17,759 nt of DNA from an uncultured bacterium (GCA_938036745.1 CALHWG010000069.1:1-17759), one strand, 5' to 3'; positions 1-7,653 are shown, counted from the stretch's first letter. The notes: generated from the sequence alone by a model not told the origin. Translations and numbers: made by a program.

Positions 1-461
1 ATTCCGCTAGAATAATTCTTTAATTTCTGATCCATGAATTCTTCAAGCTCAGCAAATTCCACAATTTCATTATACATTGCCGAAACCTCGTCTTTCGAAA
101 AACCTAAAAGCGCACCATTGAGATAAATATTTTCACGGCCAGTAAGTTCTGGATTAAATCCAACACCAAGTTCAATAAATGGAACCAAAGTTCCGTCAAC
201 TTTTACCGTACCACTCTCTGGCGTATAAATTTGTGAAATAATTTTTAAGAGAGTTGATTTTCCTGAGCCATTTCTTCCAACAATACCAAAAAAATCGCCC
301 TTTTCAACTTTAAATGAAATATCTTTTAATACCTGTTGCTCTTTATAACCTTTAATTCCTTTTGTCCAGTTTACAAAAGCCTGTTTAATACCGCTCGCCT
401 GTTCTGTCGGCAAACGAAAACTTTTTGAAACATGTTTCACTTCTAAAGCATATTTTCCCAT
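1..461 (-). CDS. Polysaccharide/teichoic acid-type ABC exporter ATPase (Wzt/TagH family), 3' end cut off
   Basis: ATP-binding subunit that would power export of a polysaccharide or similar glycan across the cytoplasmic membrane with the permease encoded just upstream. The first 153 residues are present. They show the family's N-terminal segment (VSKSFRLP), a spacer insert around residues 24-44 typical of Wzt/TagH proteins, and a Walker A motif GRNGSGKST at residues 62-70. A conserved stretch (ELGVGFNPELTGRENIY) follows, and the signature motif (YSSGM) is just beginning at the window edge. The start ATG at 459-461 overlaps the permease stop codon as TAATG, so the two are translationally coupled. 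Whether a C-terminal glycan-binding domain follows cannot be seen. The family call is firm; the exported substrate is not known. Confidence 0.93.
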   Translation of the reverse strand, partial: MGKYALEVKHVSKSFRLPTEQASGIKQAFVNWTKGIKGYKEQQVLKDISFKVEKGDFFGIVGRNGSGKSTLLKIISQIYTPESGTVKVDGTLVPFIELGVGFNPELTGRENIYLNGALLGFSKDEVSAMYNEIVEFAELEEFMDQKLKNYSSG

Positions 462-1285
462 TACATAATCTCCGCAAATTTCTTTGAATTTTTGTTAAAA
501 TACCAAAGCCCGAAAAAAACTAAAAATATTGCTATTGAGATTGGAATTATTGCAATCAAATGATTTTGGAATAATGTCCAGAAAGTTGGCGTTTCTGGTG
601 CGATTAAATTATGGCGAATATCCTGAATTGCTAATGCTATCGGATTAAGCATTATTAATTTCGCAACTGATACGCCAAAAATTGAGACTTTTGATACCAT
701 TGAAATTGGATACATAATCGGCATTGAATATACCAGAATCTGCATAAAAACTTCCCAAATATGCGAAATATCACGGAATTTAACATATAGAGATGACAAG
801 ATTAACGCAAGACCAAAAGCAACTGCAAATAACAGAATGATATTAAAAGGTAACCACAAAACTGTTAGGTGATACTTAACCCCTGCAAATATTGCAAATG
901 CTAGCACTACTAAAAGATTTATCGAAAGCGAGATTAAAGCACTCACCATCGAGGAAAGAATCACAATATATTTTGGAAAATTAATCTTCCGCATCAAATC
1001 ACCGCGGGCAACAATAGATGTCATTCCTAGTGTTACAGCCTCAGTAAAGAACGCCCAAAGTGAAAGTCCTAAAAGCAACGTAATTGCATAGTTAGGGATT
1101 GAGGGGTCAGTAATTCGTAAAAATTTAACAAAAACAAAGTACATCACCACAAAAATCATGAGTGGCTTTAATACCGACCATAGAATCCCTAAAACTGACC
1201 CCTGGTACCTTAATTTAAAATCTGTTTTAACGAGCTCCGCAAGTAAGACTCGGTTTCTCTTATCAAAAAATCCCATTTTAGTCAT
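461..1285 (-). CDS. ABC-2 type polysaccharide exporter permease (Wzm/TagG family)
   Basis: Integral membrane subunit of a polysaccharide-type ABC exporter, 274 aa, the usual length for the family. The N-terminus is cytoplasmic and contains the LRYQGSVLGILWSVLKPL segment characteristic of ABC2_membrane permeases. About six hydrophobic segments follow, at roughly residues 35-57, 66-90, 108-135, 143-166, 175-197 and 240-262. The gene precedes its ATPase with a one-base stop/start overlap. A second ATG lies three codons in (MTKMGFF); the first is chosen because the extended -10 promoter ends 10 bases before it, implying an mRNA that begins almost at this codon. No Shine-Dalgarno site precedes either ATG. 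Likely cargo is a surface glycan, in keeping with the glycosyltransferase cluster nearby, but the substrate is inferred only. Confidence 0.93.
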   Translation of the reverse strand: MTKMGFFDKRNRVLLAELVKTDFKLRYQGSVLGILWSVLKPLMIFVVMYFVFVKFLRITDPSIPNYAITLLLGLSLWAFFTEAVTLGMTSIVARGDLMRKINFPKYIVILSSMVSALISLSINLLVVLAFAIFAGVKYHLTVLWLPFNIILLFAVAFGLALILSSLYVKFRDISHIWEVFMQILVYSMPIMYPISMVSKVSIFGVSVAKLIMLNPIALAIQDIRHNLIAPETPTFWTLFQNHLIAIIPISIAIFLVFFGLWYFNKNSKKFAEIM

Positions 1286-1295
1286 TATGCTTACA

Positions 1296-1304
1296 ATTAT
1301 ACCA
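1296..1304 (-). promoter_or_regulatory. Extended -10 promoter for the ABC exporter operon
   Basis: On the minus strand the sequence reads TGGTATAAT, a consensus extended -10 (hexamer at 1296-1301). Only 10 bases separate it from the permease ATG, so transcription should start about four bases before the start codon. No good -35 is visible at 17 bases. Confidence 0.7.
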
Positions 1305-1320
1305 TATTAATCTATTAAAA

Positions 1321-1352
1321 AAAAGATCACTCTCGAGAGAGGTGATCTTTTA
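1321..1352 (-). terminator. Rho-independent terminator of the lectin operon
   Basis: Inverted repeat AAAAGATCAC ... GTGATCTTTT with a partly paired TCTC/GAGA centre. On the minus strand it is followed by a run of eight T. It starts a few bases after the stop codon of the 758-aa lectin gene. Confidence 0.88.
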
Positions 1353-1357
1353 AAAAA

Positions 1358-3634
1358 CTATTGTTTCAATTTCCACTGTTGAGAAAGAGTCTGATTTCTT
1401 GAATATAGCTGCAACTTAGTACCTGACACACCTATCATCCCCCCAGATACATCTATAGTCTTGTTAGAATCACAAGCAGATAAAATTTCATATAATCCAT
1501 TATTACTCTTTAAAATTTTCCATTTTTGAGCACAAGTACCATTATAATCATAAAGTTGAAGCTTGGTACCATTTGATATTCTACCACCAGATATATCGAT
1601 TACTTTACCATTATCGCTACGGATGATATAAAGATCATCTGAAGTTTTTTCGATAGTAAAATTTTGAGCAAGTGTTTTATTTTGATTGTATATTTGTAGA
1701 CTTGCACCATTGGTCATTCTACCACTAGCTATATCCATTGCTAGTGTAGTCATGGTTGAAACTACATACTTACCTTCTATTTTATCGCTATTAGATGTCT
1801 GTTCGTCTAAAGCCTTGATAACGTTAACATCCTCAATCTTCCATCTTTGTGCATCAGTATTATTGGAACTATAACCTTGAAGATATGAACCATTAGTGTT
1901 GATAGCACCATTAACAACATCTATAACAAAACCTCCAGAACAAGCATTTTGAATCTTATAAGCACCTCTTTCATCGGCATGAATTGACCAAATCTGTTCA
2001 CAAGAATTTTGTCTATCATTATTGAAGCGTAGCTGCTTAGAATTTACATTCTCAGTTATTTCCAAAAAACTTCCACTAGATATACTTTTAATTTTATAAA
2101 ACACCCCATCATATCTTTTTATCTCAAATTGTTGAATTGGACTATTTGAGATAAAATCTGTAATATGAGCAGAAGCTTCTTCACTTTTAATACCCACAAC
2201 CTTATTAGATACAAAATTCGAAATCTTAAATATTCCGTTTAAGCCTTGAGATAAAGATTTAATATTAAACTCTTGAGATGGTGTATCATTCCTACTATAA
2301 AGTTGAAGTTTAATCCCAGAAGAATTTATATTTCCGCCAACTATATCTAATGCTTTATTTCCATTACACTTAGAAAGAATCTCGATCTTTCCATTAGGTT
2401 TTCTGCTTAGAGCCCACTTTTGTGCACAAGTTCCATTGTAATCATAAAGTTGAACTGAAACTCCGTTAATAGTTCTTCCTCCGGCCACATCAAAAACTTT
2501 TCCCGATCCTAAGTTTCTAATAACGTAATATCCATCGTCAGTCTGTTCGAATGAAAATTGTTGCGCTTTAGAACTATTTGCAGTATAGATTTGAACACGA
2601 GCACCATTTGAGTTGATTGCGCCATTTTCAATATCTAAATTTAACGAAGAGTTAGCCGAAACTGCATAAGAATCTTTAGGCAAAGCCACATTAGATTTAA
2701 CAATTTCAACCTTATCATCAATAGTCAAACCAAATAACTGATTAAAGAACATAAAGAAATTACGATTTCCATAAGCTCCACAATGTGAAGTCCCCGGATA
2801 ATTTGCTAGTGCTGAATCATTTGGAACATACGGCGTATAAATATACAAACTTAAAGTTGCAATATTCTCAATATTAACACGTTTTGTACCACAAGCTGGA
2901 TTTGGTGAATATTGAATATTATTCCATCCAAGCTTCAGCGAATAACCACCATCTTTATGATGGTCTTTATAATATTTTAGCTGCCAAGCGGCTAAAGTCA
3001 TTTGTTTATAAAAACCAGCTTTCGAATCCGCACAAGCAGCAGAAAATCCAGGACCAGAATCTGGGCAAGCATAGCCCATCGCATATTTATATTGAGTTTT
3101 TACTGGCCAATTATCATCTAATAAATTGAGAGATTCTTTCTTTAGTAAAACCAACAAAACTTGCGGATTGATTCCATATTTCTGAGCTGCATCATAAATA
3201 ATCTGTGCCGCAGAAATTCCGCCTTCGAAAGATCCGCCACCTTTTTCGAAAGAAGTTTCACCAGTATTTGGGTTTTCGTGATAATTATTTATACATACAT
3301 ATGGAGGTTTGTGCCAATAATTTGAATTTTGTGCAGCAGCAAATTGAGCAGCGGTTCTGCCATCATTTTTTCCAGAAGGACCAGTACCCCAGGTATCACA
3401 ACTACCAATTTGCTTGTTTAAAAAGCTTTGGATTTGCTGCACATTCATTGCATCTTTATTATAAAAAATACTGTCGTCAATAATTCGGCCAGGATTGAAA
3501 TCAGTTGCTTTAACAGCGTTAGAAAGATTTCTAAGTACAGCTAAAGCACTAAAAACAATAACCGCCACAACTGGAACACCAATTAAAATTGACTTTTTAA
3601 ATTTTTTACTTCTCGATTGTAAAACTTTGAGCAT
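1358..3634 (-). CDS. Membrane-anchored protein with lytic-transglycosylase-like domain and three ricin-type beta-trefoil lectin domains
   Basis: A 758-aa surface protein. Residues 15-34 form a signal anchor after a basic N-terminus. Residues about 60-304 form an extracytoplasmic domain with six cysteines (79, 114, 190, 201, 248, 285), a helix ending in KKES with Glu167 as candidate catalytic acid, and YAMGYACPD at 184-192, reminiscent of soluble lytic transglycosylases. The rest (about 320-758) contains nine repeats ending in QxW/QxF-type motifs (for example QQF, QKW, QEF, QIW, QRW, QNF, QQW), which makes three ricin-B beta-trefoils. The start at 3634 lies inside the end of the upstream gene (29-base overlap) and is supported by AAGGAAGG just before it; the next Met would remove the anchor. 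Likely role: binding glycans and cutting wall on a neighbouring cell. The lectin fold is firm, the enzyme activity tentative. Confidence 0.85.
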   Translation of the reverse strand: MLKVLQSRSKKFKKSILIGVPVVAVIVFSALAVLRNLSNAVKATDFNPGRIIDDSIFYNKDAMNVQQIQSFLNKQIGSCDTWGTGPSGKNDGRTAAQFAAAQNSNYWHKPPYVCINNYHENPNTGETSFEKGGGSFEGGISAAQIIYDAAQKYGINPQVLLVLLKKESLNLLDDNWPVKTQYKYAMGYACPDSGPGFSAACADSKAGFYKQMTLAAWQLKYYKDHHKDGGYSLKLGWNNIQYSPNPACGTKRVNIENIATLSLYIYTPYVPNDSALANYPGTSHCGAYGNRNFFMFFNQLFGLTIDDKVEIVKSNVALPKDSYAVSANSSLNLDIENGAINSNGARVQIYTANSSKAQQFSFEQTDDGYYVIRNLGSGKVFDVAGGRTINGVSVQLYDYNGTCAQKWALSRKPNGKIEILSKCNGNKALDIVGGNINSSGIKLQLYSRNDTPSQEFNIKSLSQGLNGIFKISNFVSNKVVGIKSEEASAHITDFISNSPIQQFEIKRYDGVFYKIKSISSGSFLEITENVNSKQLRFNNDRQNSCEQIWSIHADERGAYKIQNACSGGFVIDVVNGAINTNGSYLQGYSSNNTDAQRWKIEDVNVIKALDEQTSNSDKIEGKYVVSTMTTLAMDIASGRMTNGASLQIYNQNKTLAQNFTIEKTSDDLYIIRSDNGKVIDISGGRISNGTKLQLYDYNGTCAQKWKILKSNNGLYEILSACDSNKTIDVSGGMIGVSGTKLQLYSRNQTLSQQWKLKQ

Positions 3635-4208
3635 CCGACCTTCCTTCTTGCTTTTGTTTTGAATTTTTATAAGTTGTTATTGCCGTCCATTTTCCAGTTT
3701 TAAATTCACTATCACTAATTTTTTTTGAAACTGCCTTACAGTATTTATTGTTTGGGCTCTCTAAAATTTCGGTTGAAAGTTCAATTTTAGTTCCATCAGA
3801 ATGTGTTAGAGTATATGAGCATTTGCCATTTCCATCGTCATAAAGAAGCCCTGAAATCTGCCCAGCCACACGAACCGCGCCATCTTCAACTTGTACGGTT
3901 GTATAAGTTGGAAAATTTGTATAGCCTGAGGATTCAACAGTTCCTTTAGCACGATCAGTATTGTTATTTTTAGTTTTCGAATTAATGATTTCTTTCGCAG
4001 CTTCTTGCTTTTTAGTTTCTTCAGGTTTTTTCGAATCTTCTTTTTTTTCTTCAACTTTTGAAGTATTTTCTTCTTTTTTCTCATTATTTTTTTGAGAATT
4101 TGAATTTGCCCACCAGAAAATTCCACCAGCACCAGCAACCAGCAAAATTACAAATGCAGCAAAAATAATAGTTTTAGTTTTTTTAGTATTTTGTGTGTTT
4201 ATTTTCAT
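3606..4208 (-). CDS. Membrane-anchored protein of unknown function with charged linker and Ig-like C-terminal domain
   Basis: 200 aa, not assigned to a named family. Residues about 13-34 are a single transmembrane anchor after a Lys/Thr-rich N-terminus. Residues about 38-90 are a very Lys/Glu-rich, probably extended linker. Residues about 95-200 look like a compact beta-rich extracytoplasmic domain with two cysteines (in GKCSYT and NKYCKA) that could form a disulfide, ending SFTIEK. It has its own promoter (TTGAAA, 17-base spacer, TGCTAAAAT) and an AGGAG Shine-Dalgarno site before the ATG. Its end overlaps the lectin gene by 29 bases, so the two proteins are made together and may act together at the surface. 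The beta-domain description is from sequence character, not a family match. Confidence 0.8.
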   Translation of the reverse strand: MKINTQNTKKTKTIIFAAFVILLVAGAGGIFWWANSNSQKNNEKKEENTSKVEEKKEDSKKPEETKKQEAAKEIINSKTKNNNTDRAKGTVESSGYTNFPTYTTVQVEDGAVRVAGQISGLLYDDGNGKCSYTLTHSDGTKIELSTEILESPNNKYCKAVSKKISDSEFKTGKWTAITTYKNSKQKQEGRSDAQSFTIEK

Positions 4209-4226
4209 TTTATTTCTCCTAAACCA

Positions 4227-4255
4227 ATTTTAGCATAAGCTAAATAAAATTTCAA
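4227..4255 (-). promoter_or_regulatory. Promoter of the surface-protein/lectin operon
   Basis: Minus strand: -35 TTGAAA at 4250-4255, a 17-base spacer, and -10 TAAAAT at 4227-4232 preceded by TG. An AGGAG Shine-Dalgarno site lies at the very start of the predicted transcript. This is the best-formed sigma-70-type promoter in the window. Confidence 0.8.
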
Positions 4256-4284
4256 CATTTTGGTTATATTTTTTGGTGATTTTG

Positions 4285-4293
4285 TGCTATAAT
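4285..4293 (+). promoter_or_regulatory. Extended -10 promoter for the gtrB-like/gtrA-like operon
   Basis: TGCTATAAT (hexamer 4288-4293) ends 9 bases before the ATG at 4303. Transcription would begin about three bases before the start codon; there is no Shine-Dalgarno site. It is divergent from the lectin-operon promoter. Confidence 0.7.
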
Positions 4294-4302
4294 ATAATTA
4301 CT

Positions 4303-5268
4303 ATGAAGAAACTCATCACGATCATGATTCCAGCCTATAATGAAGAAAAAGCTCTGCCAAAGCTTTTCGAAAGGCTCAACCTTTTAGCAAAAAATACTTC
4401 AAAATATGATTTTGAATTTCTTTTTATTAATGACGGTTCGAAAGATAGAACAATGGAAATTATTAGAAGTGAAAGCCAAAAAGATTCGCGAATTTCTTAC
4501 ATTAATTTAAGCCGAAATTTTGGAAAAGAAAATGCAATGCTGGCAGGTTTTGATTATGCAAAAGGAGATGCATTAGTAATTATTGATGCAGATCTACAAG
4601 ATCCACCAGAGTTAATTCCTGCAATGATCAACCTTTGGGAAGAAGGTTTTGATGACGTTTATGCTAAACGTGAATCTCGTGAGGGTGAAACTTGGCTTAA
4701 AAAGCAAACTTCGAAATGGTTCTACAGTATACTTGATAAAATTTCAAAAATTGAAATTCAACGCGACACTGGCGATTTTCGACTTCTCGACCGCCGTGCA
4801 GTCGAAGCCCTAAAAACTCTCCGCGAAACCAACCGTTACACCAAAGGAATGTTCTCTTGGGTTGGTTTTCGAAAGAAAGAAATTACTTATAAACGTGATG
4901 CACGTGTAGCTGGCGAAACAAAATGGAATTATGTAAAACTTTTCAATCTAGCAGTTGAAGGAATCACCAGCTTTACTGTCGCACCACTTCGCATTGCTAC
5001 AATTACAGGATTTTTCATCTCAATTGCTGCATTTTTGTGGATCGCTTTTTTACTAATCCGCCCACTTTTCGGTGTTCCAACTGGTGACGGTTATACTTCA
5101 ATTATGTCAGTAATTCTTTTTCTTGGTGGAATTCAGCTCCTCTCAATTGGAATTTTAGGCGAATATATTGGTCGAATTTTCATCGAAAGCAAAAATCGCC
5201 CTGTTTATCTAACGCAAGAAATCAAGGAATTCAACCATGAAAAATCTACTAAAAAAGCTAAAAAATAG
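4303..5268 (+). CDS. GtrB/DPM1-type family 2 glycosyltransferase
   Basis: Transfers a sugar from a nucleotide sugar to the undecaprenyl carrier on the inner face of the membrane, the first step in decorating surface glycans. The 321-aa product has an N-terminal GT-A domain (IPAYNEE at 9-15, FINDGSKD at 41-48, metal-binding DAD at 95-97 followed by LQDPPE). Two C-terminal transmembrane helices lie at about 232-258 and 272-297, as in GtrB. An in-frame TTG at 4273 would extend the protein by ten residues, but it lies upstream of the -10 element, so the ATG at 4303 is taken as the start. The C-terminus is Lys-rich and overlaps the GtrA-like gene by 32 bases. The sugar and the final acceptor are not determinable here. 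Confidence 0.93.
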   Translation: MKKLITIMIPAYNEEKALPKLFERLNLLAKNTSKYDFEFLFINDGSKDRTMEIIRSESQKDSRISYINLSRNFGKENAMLAGFDYAKGDALVIIDADLQDPPELIPAMINLWEEGFDDVYAKRESREGETWLKKQTSKWFYSILDKISKIEIQRDTGDFRLLDRRAVEALKTLRETNRYTKGMFSWVGFRKKEITYKRDARVAGETKWNYVKLFNLAVEGITSFTVAPLRIATITGFFISIAAFLWIAFLLIRPLFGVPTGDGYTSIMSVILFLGGIQLLSIGILGEYIGRIFIESKNRPVYLTQEIKEFNHEKSTKKAKK

Positions 5269-5668
5269 CCAAGAATTTTGGTTTGCAGCAATTGGTGGAT
5301 TGAATACAATTCTAGATTTTGTAATTCTTTTTGGGCTAACTTCTCTTGGAATTAGCTCTTTAATTGCAAACGTTTTCTCAACTGGGATTACTTTTATAAA
5401 TAGCTTTAGTTTAAATAAAAAAATCACTTTCAAATCCGTTTCAAAAAATAAAAAAGAACTTGTTCGAGAAATGACACTTTTTATTATTGTAACACTTTTT
5501 GGACTTTGGGTTATTCAAGGTGTGATAATTTTTCTAACTTTACCATTTTTCGAAAGCATTTTGAAAAATCCAAAAATATCGCTTTTAACTTCAAAACTTA
5601 TCGCTACCATCTTCAGCTTAATCTGGAACTTTATCCTTTACAAAAAAGTCGTCTTCAATAAAAATTAA
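5237..5668 (+). CDS. GtrA-like family membrane protein (putative lipid-linked sugar flippase)
   Basis: A 143-aa protein with four hydrophobic segments (about 14-34, 37-57, 77-100, 118-138) in the GtrA/DPMS arrangement. The N-terminal helix has FAAIGGLNTILDF, the usual start of GtrA proteins, and an NSFSLNKKITF-like turn follows the second helix. GtrA proteins are thought to move undecaprenyl-phosphate-sugar to the outer leaflet. The start lies 32 bases inside the upstream glycosyltransferase gene with AAGGA ahead of the ATG, indicating coupled expression of the two partners. The third member of classical gtr clusters, a GtrC glucosyltransferase, is not adjacent. Confidence 0.88.
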   Translation: MKNLLKKLKNSQEFWFAAIGGLNTILDFVILFGLTSLGISSLIANVFSTGITFINSFSLNKKITFKSVSKNKKELVREMTLFIIVTLFGLWVIQGVIIFLTLPFFESILKNPKISLLTSKLIATIFSLIWNFILYKKVVFNKN

Positions 5669-5753
5669 ATATATTATTTATTGAAGAAATTTATAACTAA
5701 TTTGGAAACCATTTTTAAACTAAAAACAAAAGTTTAATTTTTAATTCAAAATA

Positions 5754-5780
5754 AAATAAGCCTTTCAAAAGACTTATTTT
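5754..5780 (-). terminator. Hairpin terminator between the gtrA-like gene and jag (convergent)
   Basis: AAATAAG ... CTTATTT with an additional inner CTTT/AAAG pairing. It carries T-rich sequence on both strands, so it can serve both converging units; it begins at the jag stop codon. The preceding stretch 5669-5753 is AT-rich and holds nothing else recognisable. Confidence 0.75.
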
Positions 5781-6229
5781 TTCGAAATAATTAATTGTCG
5801 TTCGCGACCTTCACCTTCAGAATGTGTTTCGATATCCGAATAATCTTGAGCTAATTTATGAACAGTGAAGCGGTCGGTTGGGTTCAAATTTAATCGATAA
5901 GGTTCGCCAGTTTTTCGAACTTGTTCAATCCATTTTTCAGCTTTTTCAGTAATTTTTTGAGCTCGTTGTTTTTTATAATCTGCAACATCAATATTTACAC
6001 GGTGAATTTCAGCATTTTTAGCCTCAAGCGCTCGTGAAATTAAAAATTGTAATGAACGCAAATTTCCAGAATCACGACCAATAAATAAAGAGTTTAGCTC
6101 GCTTGAAGGAACTGAAAGTTGAATAATCTCATCATCAGCAGTCGAATGAACCGCCAAATTGACTCCAAAAAAGCTCAAAATATCTTCCAAAAACTTTTGT
6201 GCAAAAACAATTGATTCTTCTCGATTCAT
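5774..6229 (-). CDS. jag: Jag/KhpB RNA-binding protein (KH + R3H domains)
   Basis: RNA-binding protein of the KhpB/EloR/Jag family, linked in other bacteria to cell elongation and found beside yidC. With the chosen start it is 151 aa. A short N-terminal Jag-type helix is followed by a KH domain containing FIGRDSGNL (the GxxG-type loop) and a C-terminal R3H domain with the hallmark Arg-x3-His (DRFTVHKLAQDY). An upstream in-frame ATG at 6247 lies inside yidC; the ATG at 6229 is preferred because GGAGG sits just before it and it follows the yidC stop by one base. It is shorter than many Jag proteins, mainly in the N-terminal region. Family assignment is firm. Confidence 0.93.
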   Translation of the reverse strand: MNREESIVFAQKFLEDILSFFGVNLAVHSTADDEIIQLSVPSSELNSLFIGRDSGNLRSLQFLISRALEAKNAEIHRVNIDVADYKKQRAQKITEKAEKWIEQVRKTGEPYRLNLNPTDRFTVHKLAQDYSDIETHSEGEGRERQLIISKK

Positions 6230-6230
6230 A

Positions 6231-7193
6231 TTACCTCCGTTTTCCATCTTTCGCTTTAATTCTTCGAATATTCGTTCCGCCTTTTTCTTTCGAATTTTTC
6301 TTTATCGGCTTAGATGGTGTATTTTTTACAATGATTGCTTCTTTAGCATTTTTAAGCTTATTTTTTGGAGATTCCTGAGCAATTTCTTCCATCTCTTTTG
6401 AATCAATTGAGAAAATATATTTTTGCTGAATAATTTGAATAATATTCGAAATTAGGTAATAAAAAATCAAAGCACCATAAAGCCCCATCATAATAAAGAA
6501 CAAAATTACTGGGAGAATTAAATTCATATTAGAATTTACCGCAGCGTTAAGTTCTGCCTGATTTGGCTCTTTTCCTTCTGCTGCTTCCTTAAAAATATCA
6601 CGAACCCGCCGGTTACCATTTTTTGGCTGAGTCTGCCGAACCATATACCACTGCGAAAGAGTTAGTCCAACTAAAATCAACATCATAAAACCACTTGAAA
6701 GGTCATTTAAAGGCACAGCTGTATCTGTTAAGTCGATAATTCCAAGGAATTTTGGTTCAAGTTTTTTGCTTGAAATAACATCACTCACGCGACTCATTTG
6801 CGCAACTGGCTGATATACCCATTTCGAAATTTGATCAGGCGTATTCACTACAATTCGCATCACACTAAAGAAAGTTAACAGAATTGGCAGCTGAATAAAT
6901 AACGCCAGCATTGAACGAAATGGCTTGAAATTATGACGGCGATAAAGTTCCATCATCTGTAAAGTTTCAGCTTGTTTATTACCTTTCGAATTTTTGCGAA
7001 TTTTTTGCAATTCTGGCTGAAGCTCTCGCATAACTTTTGATTGATGAAGCTGACTCTTTGTGAGTGGCCACATCAAAAATCGCACAATTAAAGTGAAGAT
7101 AATAATTGTGAAACCAAAATCACCAATAAAGTTATAAATCACCAATAATAGGTTTAAAATTGGCTGAGTAATAAATAATTCAAACAAGTTCAT
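6231..7193 (-). CDS. yidC: Membrane protein insertase YidC/Oxa1
   Basis: Inserts and folds membrane proteins, alone or with the Sec translocon. At 320 aa it is the Gram-positive/Oxa1-like form without a large periplasmic domain. The first core helix contains the conserved Arg38 (LIVRFLMWPL), followed by the cytoplasmic helical hairpin (about 45-90) and further helices at roughly 92-115, 162-180, 225-250 and 255-275. The C-terminal tail (about 275-320) is strongly basic, as in YidC proteins that contact ribosomes through the tail. It lies between rnpA and jag, the conserved order. It has its own TATAAT element (7201-7206) seven bases before the ATG with TTGTAA at 17 bases, and no Shine-Dalgarno site. 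Confidence 0.96.
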   Translation of the reverse strand: MNLFELFITQPILNLLLVIYNFIGDFGFTIIIFTLIVRFLMWPLTKSQLHQSKVMRELQPELQKIRKNSKGNKQAETLQMMELYRRHNFKPFRSMLALFIQLPILLTFFSVMRIVVNTPDQISKWVYQPVAQMSRVSDVISSKKLEPKFLGIIDLTDTAVPLNDLSSGFMMLILVGLTLSQWYMVRQTQPKNGNRRVRDIFKEAAEGKEPNQAELNAAVNSNMNLILPVILFFIMMGLYGALIFYYLISNIIQIIQQKYIFSIDSKEMEEIAQESPKNKLKNAKEAIIVKNTPSKPIKKNSKEKGGTNIRRIKAKDGKRR

Positions 7194-7200
7194 ATCTATT

Positions 7201-7229
7201 ATTATACTACTTTCTACTACTTATTACAA
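7201..7229 (-). promoter_or_regulatory. Promoter of yidC-jag
   Basis: Minus strand TTGTAA (7224-7229), 17-base spacer, TATAAT (7201-7206). The -10 lies seven bases before the yidC ATG, so the transcript should be leaderless. The -35 overlaps the rnpA stop region. Confidence 0.68.
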
Positions 7230-7570
7230 TAAAAATCAGCCTCTTTAAAGATGTCAATTATGGTTTCTTTAAGTTCTTCATGCGGAATATCTTTTATGCT
7301 TTTATGAAAAATCATCACTACAACATCAAAAGTACCATCAATTTTCGGTAGTTCATGGCGAATAATTTCATAAACTCGCCGGCGAATTCGATTTCGGCCA
7401 ACCGCGCTCTTTAAAACCTTTTTCGAAACTACAACCGCAAAACGAGAATCTTTACGACGCGGATTTTGTGCAAATTTCACGGTAATTTTTTGTGTACGAA
7501 CTGAAGTTCCGTTTGAATAGACATAACGTAAACTACCATGACCGTGAAATCTATTTTCATAAGCTAACAT
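7217..7570 (-). CDS. rnpA: Ribonuclease P protein component
   Basis: Protein subunit of RNase P, which assists the catalytic RNA in removing 5' leaders from tRNA precursors. At 117 aa it has the normal length. The family hallmark, the basic RNR helix, is present as AVGRNRIRRRVYEIIR, preceded by the FAVVVSKKVLKSA strand-helix segment. It is followed by yidC and jag as in most bacteria, but the usual upstream neighbour rpmH is absent; a DUF4352 gene is there instead. The start is preceded by TGCTAAAAT ten bases away and no Shine-Dalgarno site, suggesting an almost leaderless mRNA. Confidence 0.96.
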   Translation of the reverse strand: MLAYENRFHGHGSLRYVYSNGTSVRTQKITVKFAQNPRRKDSRFAVVVSKKVLKSAVGRNRIRRRVYEIIRHELPKIDGTFDVVVMIFHKSIKDIPHEELKETIIDIFKEADFYCNK

Positions 7571-7580
7571 AACTGTTTAT

Positions 7581-7589
7581 ATTTTAGCA
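7581..7589 (-). promoter_or_regulatory. Extended -10 promoter of rnpA
   Basis: Minus strand TGCTAAAAT (hexamer 7581-7586), ten bases before the rnpA ATG. No Shine-Dalgarno site intervenes. Confidence 0.68.
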
Positions 7590-7612
7590 TTTTTTAAGTA
7601 ATTTAGCAAATT

Positions 7613-7640
7613 AAAACGAGCTCACAGTAAGCCCGTTTTT
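7613..7640 (-). terminator. Hairpin terminator after the DUF4352 gene
   Basis: A ten-base-pair stem including one G-T pair (AAAACGGGCT / AGCTCGTTTT on the minus strand) with a seven-base loop, shortly after the DUF4352 stop codon. The T-run is short on the minus strand and longer (eight T) on the plus strand, so it may also stop stray plus-strand transcription. Confidence 0.75.
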
Positions 7641-7653
7641 TTTAAAAAAAATA

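Noticed and set aside
1500..2650. Tandem or CRISPR-like repeats
   Set aside because: The repeated DNA corresponds in frame to ricin-type lectin subdomains and has no regular spacer structure.
3806..4138. Lys-rich ORF in another frame inside the 200-aa surface protein gene
   Set aside because: It is the frame shadow of the Glu/Lys-rich linker; no supporting start signal.
4273..4302. Upstream TTG start for the glycosyltransferase
   Set aside because: It lies before the TATAAT element and adds ten residues not typical of the family; the ATG at 4303 starts exactly at the conserved N-terminus.
6230..6247. Upstream ATG for jag inside yidC
   Set aside because: The ATG at 6229 has an ideally placed GGAGG and immediately follows the yidC stop.
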